From contig NZ_JABBGF010000001.1 of NCBI RefSeq assembly GCF_012927265.1, forward strand, positions 680,502 through 744,501: DNA of 64,000 nt, given 5' to 3'. This DNA comes from Chryseobacterium cheonjiense (GTDB taxonomy: Bacteria > Bacteroidota > Bacteroidia > Flavobacteriales > Weeksellaceae). The stretch's first letter is position 1. Every line of letters begins with the position of its first letter. This document shows, piece after piece, positions 26,850 to 35,323 of the stretch. The notes under the pieces were generated by a model. It had not been told where the DNA came from. It did not search any database and was given only the letters and a program-made list of their open reading frames with translations. Made by a program: the position numbers and the translations under genes.

Positions 26850-28193
26850 ATGACAGTTGGTTTAAAATGGATTGTTTCATTTTCCATTATAACATTGGTT
26901 GCAGTAGGCGGTTTATTCTGGAGTCCTATTGCAGATTTTCCGAATACCGGAGAATTTCTTAGTGAAGATAAAATTGTTGGCGCCGATGTCGCTTGGATTC
27001 TTGCTGCTGCCGGTTTGGTTTTACTTATGACTCCCGGACTTTCCTTCTTTTACGGAGGAATGGTAGGAAAGAAAAACGTAATTTCAACTATGCTGCAGAG
27101 TTTTATTGCACTGGGAGTAATTTCTATCCTTTGGGTGGTGATTGGTTTCTCCCTAGCCTTTGGCGATTCCATTGGCTTTACTATAAATGGAGAACATTAT
27201 GGTATTATAGGTAATCCGATGAGCTACCCGTTTTTCAGCAGGGTAGGGGTGTTGCCTCACAAACAGATGGCCTCTACTATTCCGTTTATTCTTTTTGCTT
27301 TATTTCAGATGAAATTTGCCGTGATCACGCCTGCTTTGATTACAGGGTCTTTTGCCGAACGGGTACGTTTCATTTCCTACCTTTTGTTCATGGTGCTTTT
27401 CAGTATCTTTATTTATACGCCGCTTTGTCATATGGTTTGGCATCCGGACGGATTGCTGAATAAATATTTCGGCGTGAAAGACTTTGCAGGAGGAACGGTT
27501 GTTCACATGAGCGCGGGTTTTGCGGCACTTGCCGGTGCAATGGTTGTAGGAAACAGAAAAAGACCACATCATGAGCCCTCTAATATTTCTTATGTCTTAC
27601 TGGGAACGGGAATGCTTTGGTTCGGATGGTTCGGTTTTAATGCGGGTTCTGCACTTAGTGCCAATGCTACTGCAGCCACAGCGTTCGGAACAACAACGAT
27701 CGCCTCTGCTTCTGCGATGATGACCTGGATCTTTTTCGACCGTATCAATAAAAGAAAAGTTTCTGCTTTGGGAGCATGCATCGGTGCAGTGTTAGGCTTG
27801 GTCGCCATTACACCGGGATGTGGTTTTGTTTCGGTTTCTGAAAGCTTATTTATCGGATTTATTTCTGCAATTGTTTCTAATATGATGATGAACTGGAAAG
27901 CGCTGAAAAAAATAGACGATACGCTTGATGTCTTTGCCTGTCATGGCGTCGGCGGAATTATGGGAATGATCCTCACTGCGATTTTTGCCCACGGAGAAAA
28001 TGCAAGCCTTCTTCATGGCGGACTGGAAGTTTTTGCCCATCACATGGCTGCATTGTTGTTGGTTTCCGTATTTACCTTTTTCGGATCATTGCTTTTATAT
28101 AAAATTACAAACAGAATAATTACACTGAGGGTTTCGGAAGAATCAGAAAATCTCGGCCTGGACATTTCTCAGCATGAAGAAAGCCTTTGCTGA
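26850..28193 (+). CDS. amt: Ammonium transporter (Amt family)
   Basis: Inner-membrane channel that takes up ammonium as a trimer. The 447 residues include about eleven membrane helices after an N-terminal hydrophobic segment that may be cleaved. Landmarks are FFYGGMVGKKNVIS (about 64-77), the pore-region CHMVWHPDG near 190-198, DFAGGTVVHMSAGFAALAGA near 210-230 with the conserved Asp of the recruitment site, LGTGMLWFGWFGFNAGSAL, and the late twin-histidine region FACHGVGGIMGMI. No GlnB/GlnK gene lies next to it, although many amt genes have one. The start at 26850 overlaps a minimal upstream frame (ATGA). Confidence 0.95.
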   Translation: MTVGLKWIVSFSIITLVAVGGLFWSPIADFPNTGEFLSEDKIVGADVAWILAAAGLVLLMTPGLSFFYGGMVGKKNVISTMLQSFIALGVISILWVVIGFSLAFGDSIGFTINGEHYGIIGNPMSYPFFSRVGVLPHKQMASTIPFILFALFQMKFAVITPALITGSFAERVRFISYLLFMVLFSIFIYTPLCHMVWHPDGLLNKYFGVKDFAGGTVVHMSAGFAALAGAMVVGNRKRPHHEPSNISYVLLGTGMLWFGWFGFNAGSALSANATAATAFGTTTIASASAMMTWIFFDRINKRKVSALGACIGAVLGLVAITPGCGFVSVSESLFIGFISAIVSNMMMNWKALKKIDDTLDVFACHGVGGIMGMILTAIFAHGENASLLHGGLEVFAHHMAALLLVSVFTFFGSLLLYKITNRIITLRVSEESENLGLDISQHEESLC

Positions 28194-28216
28194 AAAGTGA
28201 ATAATGAGGGTGAAAG

Positions 28217-28283
28217 TGAATGGTCAATATTGAATCTATTAGGTTTAAATTTAAATTAACTGCGAAAGCAAATTGACTATTCA
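28217..28283. repeat. Imperfect inverted repeat in the amt-sdaA gap
   Basis: TGAATGGTCAAT (28217-28228) and ATTGACTATTCA (28272-28283), one mismatch in twelve. The gap holds no gene. A related inverted repeat lies at 31388-31477. Confidence 0.45.
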
Positions 28284-28329
28284 TCATTGATATAAAAAAA
28301 TCTACTAGTGTTCATATAGTTTTAATTAG

Positions 28330-28364
28330 AAAGCCGGAGCTGATTTTTCATCTCCGGCTTTTGC
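28330..28364 (+). terminator. Terminator after amt
   Basis: Ten-base stem AAAGCCGGAG (28330-28339) with CTCCGGCTTT (28352-28361). Confidence 0.8.
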
Positions 28365-28380
28365 ATTTGGATTTATCATG

Positions 28381-28388
28381 TATCTTTG
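28381..28388 (+). promoter_or_regulatory. -7 promoter box for serine deaminase
   Basis: TATCTTTG, an exact TAnnTTTG match 26 bases before the ATG at 28415. Confidence 0.6.
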
Positions 28389-28414
28389 CGTTAAAGAAAA
28401 GGAAGAATTTCTAT

Positions 28415-29833
28415 ATGGAATCAATATCGGTTTTTGAAATCATAAAAGTGGGAATTGGTCCGTCCAGCTCACACACAATGGGACCCTGGAATGCAGCTTC
28501 TGCATTTATCAGGATTATAAAAAGGGAAAGGTCAATTGCGGAAGTGAAAGAAGTTTTCCTTGAGTTTTTTGGCTCTCTTGCCAAAACGGGCATCGGACAC
28601 GGAACCGATATTGCCGGAATGCTGGGTTTAAATGGTGAAGATTTTAAAACCATTGATACCACAAAAATTGATGAAAAAATAGCTGAAATAAAAAGCTCGC
28701 AAAAAATTAATCTCGGGGGCGAAAAAGAAATTCCTTTTATTTATGGCCATCATCTCGTGTTAAATATGAAACAGTCGCTGGATTATCATCCTAACGGAAT
28801 GATTTTCAAAGCCATTTTCGATGACGGAACTGAACTTGTGCAGGACTTCTATTCCGTAGGAGGAGGTTTCATTATGAGCCAGGAAAAAAAGTCAATTGAA
28901 AAACACTGTATCCGTACTTTATATCCTTGTCATAAATCTTCGGATATTGTAAAATATTGTGAAAAACTGGGTCTTACGAAAATTTCAGACCTGATTCTCA
29001 TGAACGAAGAAAGCTGGAGAACACAGGAAGAGACCAGACAGGAAGCATTATATATCTGGCAACAGATCAAAGAATGTATTTATAAAGGTGTTAATAAAGA
29101 AGGAGTGCTTCCGGGAGGATTAAATGTTTCGCGCCGTGCTGCCGGAATCAACAGAAAATTATTAGGAGATAAGATCTATAAAAATAAAGATGAATGGTTT
29201 CAGCAGGTTGTTGACGCAGAAGAAAATTTCACCAATATCAACAAGTGGATTTCGTGCTTTGCACTGGCGGTGAATGAAGAAAACGCAAGCTTCGGAAGAA
29301 TTATCACTGCGCCTACAAACGGGGCGAGCGGCGTTATTCCTGCCGTACTGATGTATGCTCAGGCTTTTACACCCTTTACGAGTGAAGATGATATCGTACG
29401 TTTTTTGCTGGTAGCAGGTGAAATCGGAACTTTATTCAAGAAAAATGCAACCATTTCTGCAGCAATGGGCGGCTGTCAGGCGGAAGTTGGGGTCTCATCG
29501 GCAATGGCTGCGGCAGGACTTACTGAAATTCTCGGCGGCAGTGTCGGACAGGTTCTTATGGCTGCAGAAATCGCCATGGAACATCATCTGGGAATGACCT
29601 GTGACCCGATCAAAGGTTTGGTTCAGATTCCATGTATCGAGCGGAATACAATGGGTGCCATAAAGGCAATTACCGCTGCTAATATCGCATTGGAAAGTGA
29701 TCCTGCGAAAGCAAAAGTAAGTCTAGACCAGGTAATCCAAACAATGTGGGAAACTGCTTTATCTATGAACGACCGCTTTAAGGAAACTTCCGAGGGCGGA
29801 CTGGCAATTGCAGTGAATGTAGCGGAATGCTAA
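28415..29833 (+). CDS. sdaA: L-serine ammonia-lyase (iron-sulfur type)
   Basis: Deaminates L-serine to pyruvate and ammonia using a [4Fe-4S] cluster. 472 residues from the ATG at 28415 (MESISVFEIIKVGIG); a longer frame from 28361 runs through the terminator and promoter and is rejected. The beta domain begins with GPSSSHTMGPW (16-26). The alpha domain has the family block TAPTNGASGVIPA, AAMGGCQAEVGVSSAMAA with one cluster Cys, and CDPIKGLVQIPCIERN with two more. It is monocistronic with a clear promoter and terminator. The ammonium transporter upstream is separately transcribed. Confidence 0.94.
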   Translation: MESISVFEIIKVGIGPSSSHTMGPWNAASAFIRIIKRERSIAEVKEVFLEFFGSLAKTGIGHGTDIAGMLGLNGEDFKTIDTTKIDEKIAEIKSSQKINLGGEKEIPFIYGHHLVLNMKQSLDYHPNGMIFKAIFDDGTELVQDFYSVGGGFIMSQEKKSIEKHCIRTLYPCHKSSDIVKYCEKLGLTKISDLILMNEESWRTQEETRQEALYIWQQIKECIYKGVNKEGVLPGGLNVSRRAAGINRKLLGDKIYKNKDEWFQQVVDAEENFTNINKWISCFALAVNEENASFGRIITAPTNGASGVIPAVLMYAQAFTPFTSEDDIVRFLLVAGEIGTLFKKNATISAAMGGCQAEVGVSSAMAAAGLTEILGGSVGQVLMAAEIAMEHHLGMTCDPIKGLVQIPCIERNTMGAIKAITAANIALESDPAKAKVSLDQVIQTMWETALSMNDRFKETSEGGLAIAVNVAEC

Positions 29834-29857
29834 GATTGGCTTAATTTATAAAGAATA

Positions 29858-29894
29858 AAAATCCTCAGAATGAAATAGTTCTGAGGATTTTCAA
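29858..29894. terminator. Bidirectional terminator after sdaA
   Basis: Thirteen-base stem AAAATCCTCAGAA (29858-29870) with TTCTGAGGATTTT (29879-29891), eight-base loop, between converging genes. Confidence 0.85.
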
Positions 29895-29923
29895 TTAATA
29901 TTGTAATTTAGGTTACTTTAAAG

Positions 29924-30327
29924 TTATTTTTTCACCGTAATCCCAGGATTTACCGCAAGAAGATCCCGTTCAAAATCATTAAAATCCTTTGGCGAAATAA
30001 CAATACTTCCGGATTGGTAATAGATTTCTACCCTACCCATAATCGAAGGGGCAGGAGACGAAATCATATTCCATGTTTTTTCTATTTATAAATGTCTTTA
30101 ATGTTGATTTTTGTTGTGCCGAATATTGAATTTTTGACATATAAAAAGTCAGAATCCAGCTGATAACGAATCGTATATATTAGAAATAATATCACAGCGA
30201 TAACGGCAGAAGGTACGAAAACTATTTCCCAATTGTTGTTTCTGATTTCTGGAATAACAGGGAAAAATATAATACAAAAAACAGGAATAAAAAGTTCCCA
30301 TCCGATTCTGACAGGTATATTTTTCAT
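29924..30327 (-). pseudogene. PH-domain membrane protein broken by a one-base deletion
   Basis: The first part (30327-30082) encodes two membrane segments (ELFIPVFCIIFFPVIP and IVFVPSAVIAVILFLIYTI) followed by DFLYVKNSIFGTTKINIKDIYK and then a stop. Moving one frame at about 30085-30090 restores a continuous protein: KTWNMISSPAPSIMGRVEIY, then SGSIVISPKDFNDFERDL, ending ITVKK at 29924. Adding one A to the AAA run before TAG would rejoin the two as DIYKIEKTWNM. The whole resembles small bacterial PH-domain proteins, about 134 residues. It may be a real recent pseudogene or a homopolymer sequencing error. Confidence 0.75.
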
Positions 30328-30374
30328 AGTTAAGATGCTTTTAACAAATTTAAGAAAGAACTAATTATCAAACA

Positions 30375-31220
30375 TTATTTATCTAAAATTCCCCTGATTT
30401 TATTGGCGTTTGAAATCAATTCTTCAAGATACCCGTAATTTTCTTTTTCTAAAGCCGATTTGAATTTTCTTAATTGAGAGATATGCTCGTTGAGTACATC
30501 CAGAACATTCTCTCTGTTTTGCTTAAAGATGGGCACCCACATTTCCGGGTGTGACTTTGCCAGCCGGACAGTGCTGGAAAACCCCGAACTCGCCAGCTGG
30601 AAAATGGTTTCTTCCTCACGCTCCTTTTCAAGAACGGTATTGGCCAGCGCATAGGAAGTAATGTGTGAAATATGGGAAATGTAGGCAGTGTGTACATCGT
30701 GATCCTCCGCATTCATATAGATTGTGTGCATATCAAGGCTTTCAACAATTTTTTCTACGGTTTTGAGGGCATCTTCGGAAGATTCTTCTCTATTGCAGAT
30801 TACTCCTGCTTTTCCGGCAAAGCTCTCAGAAATTGCTGATTTCGGACCGTTGTTTTCGGTTCCCCACATCGGGTGGAAAGCGACAAACCTTGATCGGTTT
30901 GGATGATTTTTTACGGCTTGTACAATTCCTGCTTTAGTAGATCCCGTATCCATTACAACCTGCTTTTCGGTGATGAGATCCAGAATCTGGGGAAGGAGTT
31001 TCCGTGCAGCATCTACCGGAATTGCAAGAATGATGAGATCAGAATTTCTGATTCCATATTCAAGATCTGCATGGGCATCAATTATATTTAATTTCAGCGC
31101 TTCATTCAAATGGTCAGTGTTGTTATCGATTCCATAAATAAAATCTGCTATTCCTTTTGATTTCAGTTTTAAGGCAATTGATCCGCCGATGAGGCCTGTT
31201 CCTATAATACTTATCTTCAT
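30375..31220 (-). CDS. tyrA: Prephenate dehydrogenase
   Basis: Converts prephenate to 4-hydroxyphenylpyruvate with NAD(P), the committed step to tyrosine. 281 residues, a stand-alone dehydrogenase without chorismate mutase or ACT domain. The Rossmann motif is GTGLIGGS (7-14), followed by DTGSTKAG near 92-99, HPMWGTENNGP near 114-124 with the substrate-region His, and helical HISHITSYALA in the C-terminal half. Its 5' leader carries a 15-residue peptide rich in Phe, Trp and Tyr and an intrinsic terminator 18 bases before the start codon, so expression is probably controlled by attenuation in response to aromatic amino acids. Confidence 0.93.
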   Translation of the reverse strand: MKISIIGTGLIGGSIALKLKSKGIADFIYGIDNNTDHLNEALKLNIIDAHADLEYGIRNSDLIILAIPVDAARKLLPQILDLITEKQVVMDTGSTKAGIVQAVKNHPNRSRFVAFHPMWGTENNGPKSAISESFAGKAGVICNREESSEDALKTVEKIVESLDMHTIYMNAEDHDVHTAYISHISHITSYALANTVLEKEREEETIFQLASSGFSSTVRLAKSHPEMWVPIFKQNRENVLDVLNEHISQLRKFKSALEKENYGYLEELISNANKIRGILDK

Positions 31221-31230
31221 TATTTAAATT

Positions 31231-31264
31231 TTAAAAATAAAAAACCCCGTCCGGGGACGAGGTT
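31231..31264 (-). terminator. Attenuator terminator in the tyrA leader
   Basis: On the minus strand AACCUCGUCC (31264-31255) pairs with GGACGGGGUU (31252-31243), with one G-U pair and a tight loop, followed by UUUUAUUUUU. It stands between the leader peptide stop and the tyrA start, so it must be read through for tyrA expression. Confidence 0.8.
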
Positions 31265-31268
31265 ATGT

Positions 31269-31316
31269 TTATCTATACAGAAATCCTTTATCCCAAATCT
31301 GAGCTAAAAATTTCAT
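31269..31316 (-). CDS. Aromatic leader peptide of tyrA
   Basis: A 15-codon frame, MKFLAQIWDKGFLYR then TAA. It contains Phe3, Trp8, Phe12 and Tyr14: four aromatic residues out of 15, one of each kind that the pathway makes and Phe twice. Its stop lies five bases before the attenuator stem. A promoter-like TATCTTCG lies upstream. This is the classic layout of ribosome-mediated transcription attenuation. GGGAU around the Trp codon can pair with GUCCC of the terminator's first arm, a possible alternative structure. Expression of the peptide is inferred. Confidence 0.7.
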   Translation of the reverse strand: MKFLAQIWDKGFLYR

Positions 31317-31348
31317 AATAATATGTTCCGATGTTTATAATCATAACA

Positions 31349-31356
31349 CGAAGATA
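31349..31356 (-). promoter_or_regulatory. -7-like box for the tyrA leader transcript
   Basis: TATCTTCG on the minus strand, one change from TAnnTTTG, 32 bases before the leader-peptide ATG. It would give a leader of about 120 bases. Confidence 0.45.
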
Positions 31357-31387
31357 GGTAAATTTTTTTAATTGAAATTAAGAAAAT

Positions 31388-31477
31388 GAATGGTGAATTT
31401 TGATTTGCAGGTCAATTGTCAATTTGTAAATTTGCGTGATGATAACAAGTTAATTGCCTTTTAAGATTCACCATTCA
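31388..31477. repeat. 12-bp inverted repeat in the gap after the antiporter gene
   Basis: TGAATGGTGAAT (31388-31399) and ATTCACCATTCA (31466-31477), with a spacer containing several CAATT(T)GT motifs. No gene. It resembles the repeat at 28217-28283 and could be a weak terminator for the minus-strand antiporter or a dispersed element. Confidence 0.45.
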
Positions 31478-31483
31478 CCTTTA

Positions 31484-33766
31484 TTAAGGATTGCTGATGA
31501 TCAACGTGGAAGGAATATCCGAAAGCCAGAGACTTTTACTGTCAATCAGATTTTTCCAGCTTTTATTGCTGATCAGCATCAGGTCCTGAGAAGTGAGAAA
31601 TTCTTTTTCAATTTTCTTCTCGTTATATAAAGTGATGTGATTGGGGGCTACCTGCTCAATACTCCGGATGAGTTCTTTTACTTCAATATTGCTCCGGATC
31701 TGGCCGGCAACATCAAGAATGATAATCTGGGAATTGTTATTGTTGATGAGCCTTTTGGCATATTCAAGGAGATAAAAGTCGCTGAGATTGAATATCGGAA
31801 CGAATACTTTATCTGCGGCGCTGAAATTTTTATCCACCATAATCCCTACCGGAATATTGGTTTTATCTAAAATCTGAAGGGTAAAATCGTCAAAAGGAGA
31901 TGTATTGAAGATATTGCCTTTCCCTTTTACGGTATTGAGCAGTTTTTCAGGGTTAATGATTTTAGTGGTGAAACCTAAAAGCCTTCCCAGCAAACTTCCT
32001 TCATACATTGATTTTCCCAGCATAATAAGCAGGAGGTCATAGTTTCCTTTATTTGAGATCTGGGTAAGATCGCTTTCGATATCGGTAGAAGCTTTAAAAT
32101 GAGTGGTGATTTCCAGGTTAAGTTCCTGAGAGGTTTCGATTACATTCCGGAATTGTTCGTTTTCATATTCATTGATATCATAAGCGTGCATTTCGTTTAC
32201 CGGGGCAATATTGATAGCAGTTATGCTCTTATTGGCATTCATTTTTTTTGTGAAATCGTGCGCAAGCTTCAGCAGAGTGCTTGCCGATTCGGGATTATCG
32301 AAGGAAAGCAGAACTCTGTACCGGGCAGTATCATTATCATTACTTTCATCTTCTGTTTTTTTAGATTTAAAAATAAAATTAATAAAATCCAGCGCCGGTC
32401 CCGTCATAAAAGTGGTAAATAAGGCCATAATGACCATCATGGCAAAGATTTCAGGACTTAAAACGCCAAGATCATATCCTATATTCAGGACGATTAATTC
32501 CATTAATCCTCTTGTATTCATTAATGCTCCGATGGTTAAACTTTCTTTCCAGTTGATACCTAAAAATTTAGCCGTTAAAGCGCTGCCTGCAAACTTTCCT
32601 ACAACAGCGGTAAGGATGATAAACCCTGCTGTGATCCAGAGATGTCCGTCATTCAAAAGTCCGATCTGCGTACGAAGTCCGGTGAAAACGAAGAATAGCG
32701 GGAGTAAAAGAACCAGCGCAACATCTTCTACCTTATCAATGAACATGGTTCGGAATTTTGCATTTTCCGGCATAATGGCACCGGCCATAAAAGCACCGAA
32801 TAATGCATGAATACCAATGACTTCCGTAATGTATGCCGAAAGGATTAATGTTAAAAAAAAGATAGCGACCATCGGTCTGTTGATCGTATTTTTACCGGCC
32901 TGAAGATCTCCGATTCTTTTTAAGAACGGCCTTACGATTTTTATCATCAAAAATACATAGGCTATCGCCATTAAAATCACATAAATAGAACTGGCAAAAG
33001 ACCCGGCCTTTACAATAGCAATTACCGCTGCCAGAATACACCATGCTGTAATATCATCTGCTGCGGCACAGGTAATAACTACTGTTCCGAGCTTGGTTTT
33101 CTGAAGGTTTCTTTCCTGAACGATTCTGGCTAATACCGGAAAAGCAGTAATGCTCATGGCAATTGCGATAAATAGAGCAAAAGAGGTAAACTGAATTCCG
33201 TCCGGAGCAAATTCCCGGTAAATAAAATACGAAAGACCTACTCCCAGAGCAAAAGGAATGATAATACTGGCGTGGCTGATCACTACGGCATCATGTGCTT
33301 TCTTTCTCAGTACGCTGAGATCAAGCTCCATTCCTACTATGTACATGAAGAGAATTAGTCCGATCTGGCTCAAGAACTGTAGATTTCCCAAAGATTCTTT
33401 CGGAAAGAGAAATGCAGAAAATTCTGGGAAATACATTCCTACAAGTGAAGGCCCCAAAACGATTCCCGCAATCATTTCACCGATTACGGAGGGCTGCTTG
33501 ATCTTGATGCAGATCCAACCGAAAAGTCTTGCGACAAAAATGATGGTAACGATCTGTGCAAGGAGCAAAGCCAGCGGGTGGTGAAGATTAGCCGTGAAAG
33601 ATTCTGTAAAGCTTTCCCACATGCCAGAACCTGTGTTTTTGGAAGGTGCAATATTCTCCCCGATTTCCAGTGTCCTTCCTTCCACAAAAAACCAGTACAT
33701 CAGCATCGAAAAGAATGCAATGGTGCTTACGTAAAAAATAATATTCCTATATTTTCCCAGATTCAT
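31484..33766 (-). CDS. Cation:proton antiporter (CPA2 family) with C-terminal USP-like region
   Basis: A 760-residue protein from the ATG at 33766 (MNLGKYRNIIFYVSTIAFF); the longer frame to 33841 adds an unlikely 25 residues. One membrane segment (10-27) precedes the 12-13-helix exchanger domain (about 75-470). Landmarks are PSVIGEMIAGIVLGPS, GLILFMYIVGMELD, AAADDITAWCILA (the two-Asp ion-binding region), GIHALFGAFMAGAIMP and GALMNTRGLMELIVL. From about 490 to the end two regions resemble universal-stress-protein folds and probably regulate transport from the cytoplasm. Exchange of Na+ or K+ for H+ is the family role; the ion is not decided by sequence. Confidence 0.88.
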   Translation of the reverse strand: MNLGKYRNIIFYVSTIAFFSMLMYWFFVEGRTLEIGENIAPSKNTGSGMWESFTESFTANLHHPLALLLAQIVTIIFVARLFGWICIKIKQPSVIGEMIAGIVLGPSLVGMYFPEFSAFLFPKESLGNLQFLSQIGLILFMYIVGMELDLSVLRKKAHDAVVISHASIIIPFALGVGLSYFIYREFAPDGIQFTSFALFIAIAMSITAFPVLARIVQERNLQKTKLGTVVITCAAADDITAWCILAAVIAIVKAGSFASSIYVILMAIAYVFLMIKIVRPFLKRIGDLQAGKNTINRPMVAIFFLTLILSAYITEVIGIHALFGAFMAGAIMPENAKFRTMFIDKVEDVALVLLLPLFFVFTGLRTQIGLLNDGHLWITAGFIILTAVVGKFAGSALTAKFLGINWKESLTIGALMNTRGLMELIVLNIGYDLGVLSPEIFAMMVIMALFTTFMTGPALDFINFIFKSKKTEDESNDNDTARYRVLLSFDNPESASTLLKLAHDFTKKMNANKSITAINIAPVNEMHAYDINEYENEQFRNVIETSQELNLEITTHFKASTDIESDLTQISNKGNYDLLLIMLGKSMYEGSLLGRLLGFTTKIINPEKLLNTVKGKGNIFNTSPFDDFTLQILDKTNIPVGIMVDKNFSAADKVFVPIFNLSDFYLLEYAKRLINNNNSQIIILDVAGQIRSNIEVKELIRSIEQVAPNHITLYNEKKIEKEFLTSQDLMLISNKSWKNLIDSKSLWLSDIPSTLIISNP

Positions 33767-33858
33767 ACTCCGATTTTTTGCAAAATTGGTAAGAATAAAA
33801 TTATAATATATACTATTCTTTTTTAAATGTAATGAAAGCAATAAAAAATGCAGTTAAG

Positions 33859-34569
33859 TTATTTTTCAAATAACTCGGAAAGCCTCTTTTTATATATTTC
33901 TCCAATCTGAAGCTTCAGAAAACTGTTGTCATTAACAGGAATAGTGGTGATAATTTCGTTGGTAGAAAAAACTTTAATGGAAGAAAGCGCGATGATTTCT
34001 TTTTTATTCACCTGTGCAAAATCTTTTGCAGGAAGCATCTCCAGAAGGGTTTTAAAATTAAGGTTTTTCAGTACGATACCGGTGCCGTCGTTGAGGATTA
34101 TATCTTTGTCGCGGCTGTCGATCTCAGAAGTTTTAATATAGGCGATCTGGTCTGTAAAAATTACGGTTTTGCCGATGTTGGTATTCCACTCAATAAAATC
34201 TTTTTTATGACTTTTCTGCACGAGTTCTTTCGCCTTTTCAAATGCCTGCATGAGCCTTTCTATTTTAATAGGTTTCCTTACATAATCTACTACATTAAGG
34301 TCAAAAGCTTCTGCTGCATACTCCTTATAGGCTGTGGTGAAAATAATTTTTTTTGAATCATGAATCAGTTCTGCAACCTGAAGGCCATTGATTCCCGGCA
34401 TTTCGATGTCTAAAATACAAACGTTACAGTCAATATTTCCGATCTCATTTAAAAAAGCTTTCGGATCATTGAATGCTTTCACAACTTCAACATTATCAAT
34501 CTGTTCGCAAAGCAGTTTCAGGTAGCTGATAGCCAGTAATTCATCATCAAGAATAACGCATTTTATCAT
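33859..34569 (-). CDS. LytTR-family response regulator
   Basis: A 236-residue regulator. The receiver domain (1-120) has the acidic pair Asp8/Asp9, phosphoacceptor Asp54 in CILDIEMPG, Thr in IIFTTAYKEYA and the conserved Lys in VRKPIKIERL. The LytTR DNA-binding domain (about 130-232) includes IAYIKTSEIDSRDKDIIL and DFAQVNKKEIIAL. It overlaps the 3' end of its sensor kinase gene by 23 bases, so the two are translationally coupled. Target genes are unknown; the adjacent antiporter and the small envelope genes are candidates by position only. Confidence 0.92.
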   Translation of the reverse strand: MIKCVILDDELLAISYLKLLCEQIDNVEVVKAFNDPKAFLNEIGNIDCNVCILDIEMPGINGLQVAELIHDSKKIIFTTAYKEYAAEAFDLNVVDYVRKPIKIERLMQAFEKAKELVQKSHKKDFIEWNTNIGKTVIFTDQIAYIKTSEIDSRDKDIILNDGTGIVLKNLNFKTLLEMLPAKDFAQVNKKEIIALSSIKVFSTNEIITTIPVNDNSFLKLQIGEIYKKRLSELFEK

Positions 34570-35317
34570 AAAATTCTCCTAAATTGATGGTTAATTCTGC
34601 GGTGAAGATACCGTTTTTTGAATTTTTATGCAGCGAGTAGAAATTATTGTAAATCATTTTCAGACGCTGATCAAGCGACTGGCTTCCGAATCCGCTTTTC
34701 TCTTTTTCAAGAACATTTTTGAGCGAAGCTTTATTGCTTACTTTCATTGAAAAAATTCCCTGCTGCAGTTCCATGTGAATGGCAATAAAAGAATCCTGAG
34801 CAAGAAAATCGGTGTGTTTAAAAGCATTTTCAATCAGATCAACGGAAATCAGCGGTGCAAAAACTCTTTCTTCAAACAAAGCATCAAATTTATCGATTTT
34901 AGATTTAATTCTGAAATCAAAGAGGGGATTTACCTTTATTTTATTAATCTCAATTAAGCTTAAAGCGAAATTTAATTCTTCTTTGGGGCTTACAAATTTA
35001 TTGTTGCTTTCATAAAGAATATAATCAAGAACGTTGGCTAGCTTATCGAGCGACATATACGTCTGATAGGCATGTGACTGTACTGAATTAAGAATATTTT
35101 TGAATAAATGCGGATTTAGTTTTGTACCGATGTGTTCCAGCTGTACTTCATTCAGCCGCTGCTGGATCATCTTATTGGCTTCGCCAAGCTTCGCATTTTT
35201 AATCCTGAACTTCTGGTTCTGGCTGAACAGGTAAATGCTTACTGTCACAAAAAAGAAAATGGCAAACACCCCGATGAATATCAGATAATCATGAATCATG
35301 TAGTAATTGCCGTCCAT
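34547..35317 (-). CDS. Sensor histidine kinase (LytS/His_kinase type)
   Basis: A 256-residue kinase with one membrane helix (about 10-31), a coiled-coil linker and the His_kinase domain, whose phosphoacceptor block is KLNPHLFKNILNSVQ (66-80, His70). The ATPase half is short, with the N box LIENAFKH and a GFGSQSLDQRLKMIY G-box region. There is no periplasmic sensor domain, which suggests it senses within the membrane or through a partner. It is encoded with and just ahead of its LytTR regulator. The start at 35317 (MDGNYYMIHDYLIF) has an alternative Met at residue 7. Confidence 0.9.
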   Translation of the reverse strand: MDGNYYMIHDYLIFIGVFAIFFFVTVSIYLFSQNQKFRIKNAKLGEANKMIQQRLNEVQLEHIGTKLNPHLFKNILNSVQSHAYQTYMSLDKLANVLDYILYESNNKFVSPKEELNFALSLIEINKIKVNPLFDFRIKSKIDKFDALFEERVFAPLISVDLIENAFKHTDFLAQDSFIAIHMELQQGIFSMKVSNKASLKNVLEKEKSGFGSQSLDQRLKMIYNNFYSLHKNSKNGIFTAELTINLGEFYDKMRYS

Positions 35318-35323
35318 TAAGTT

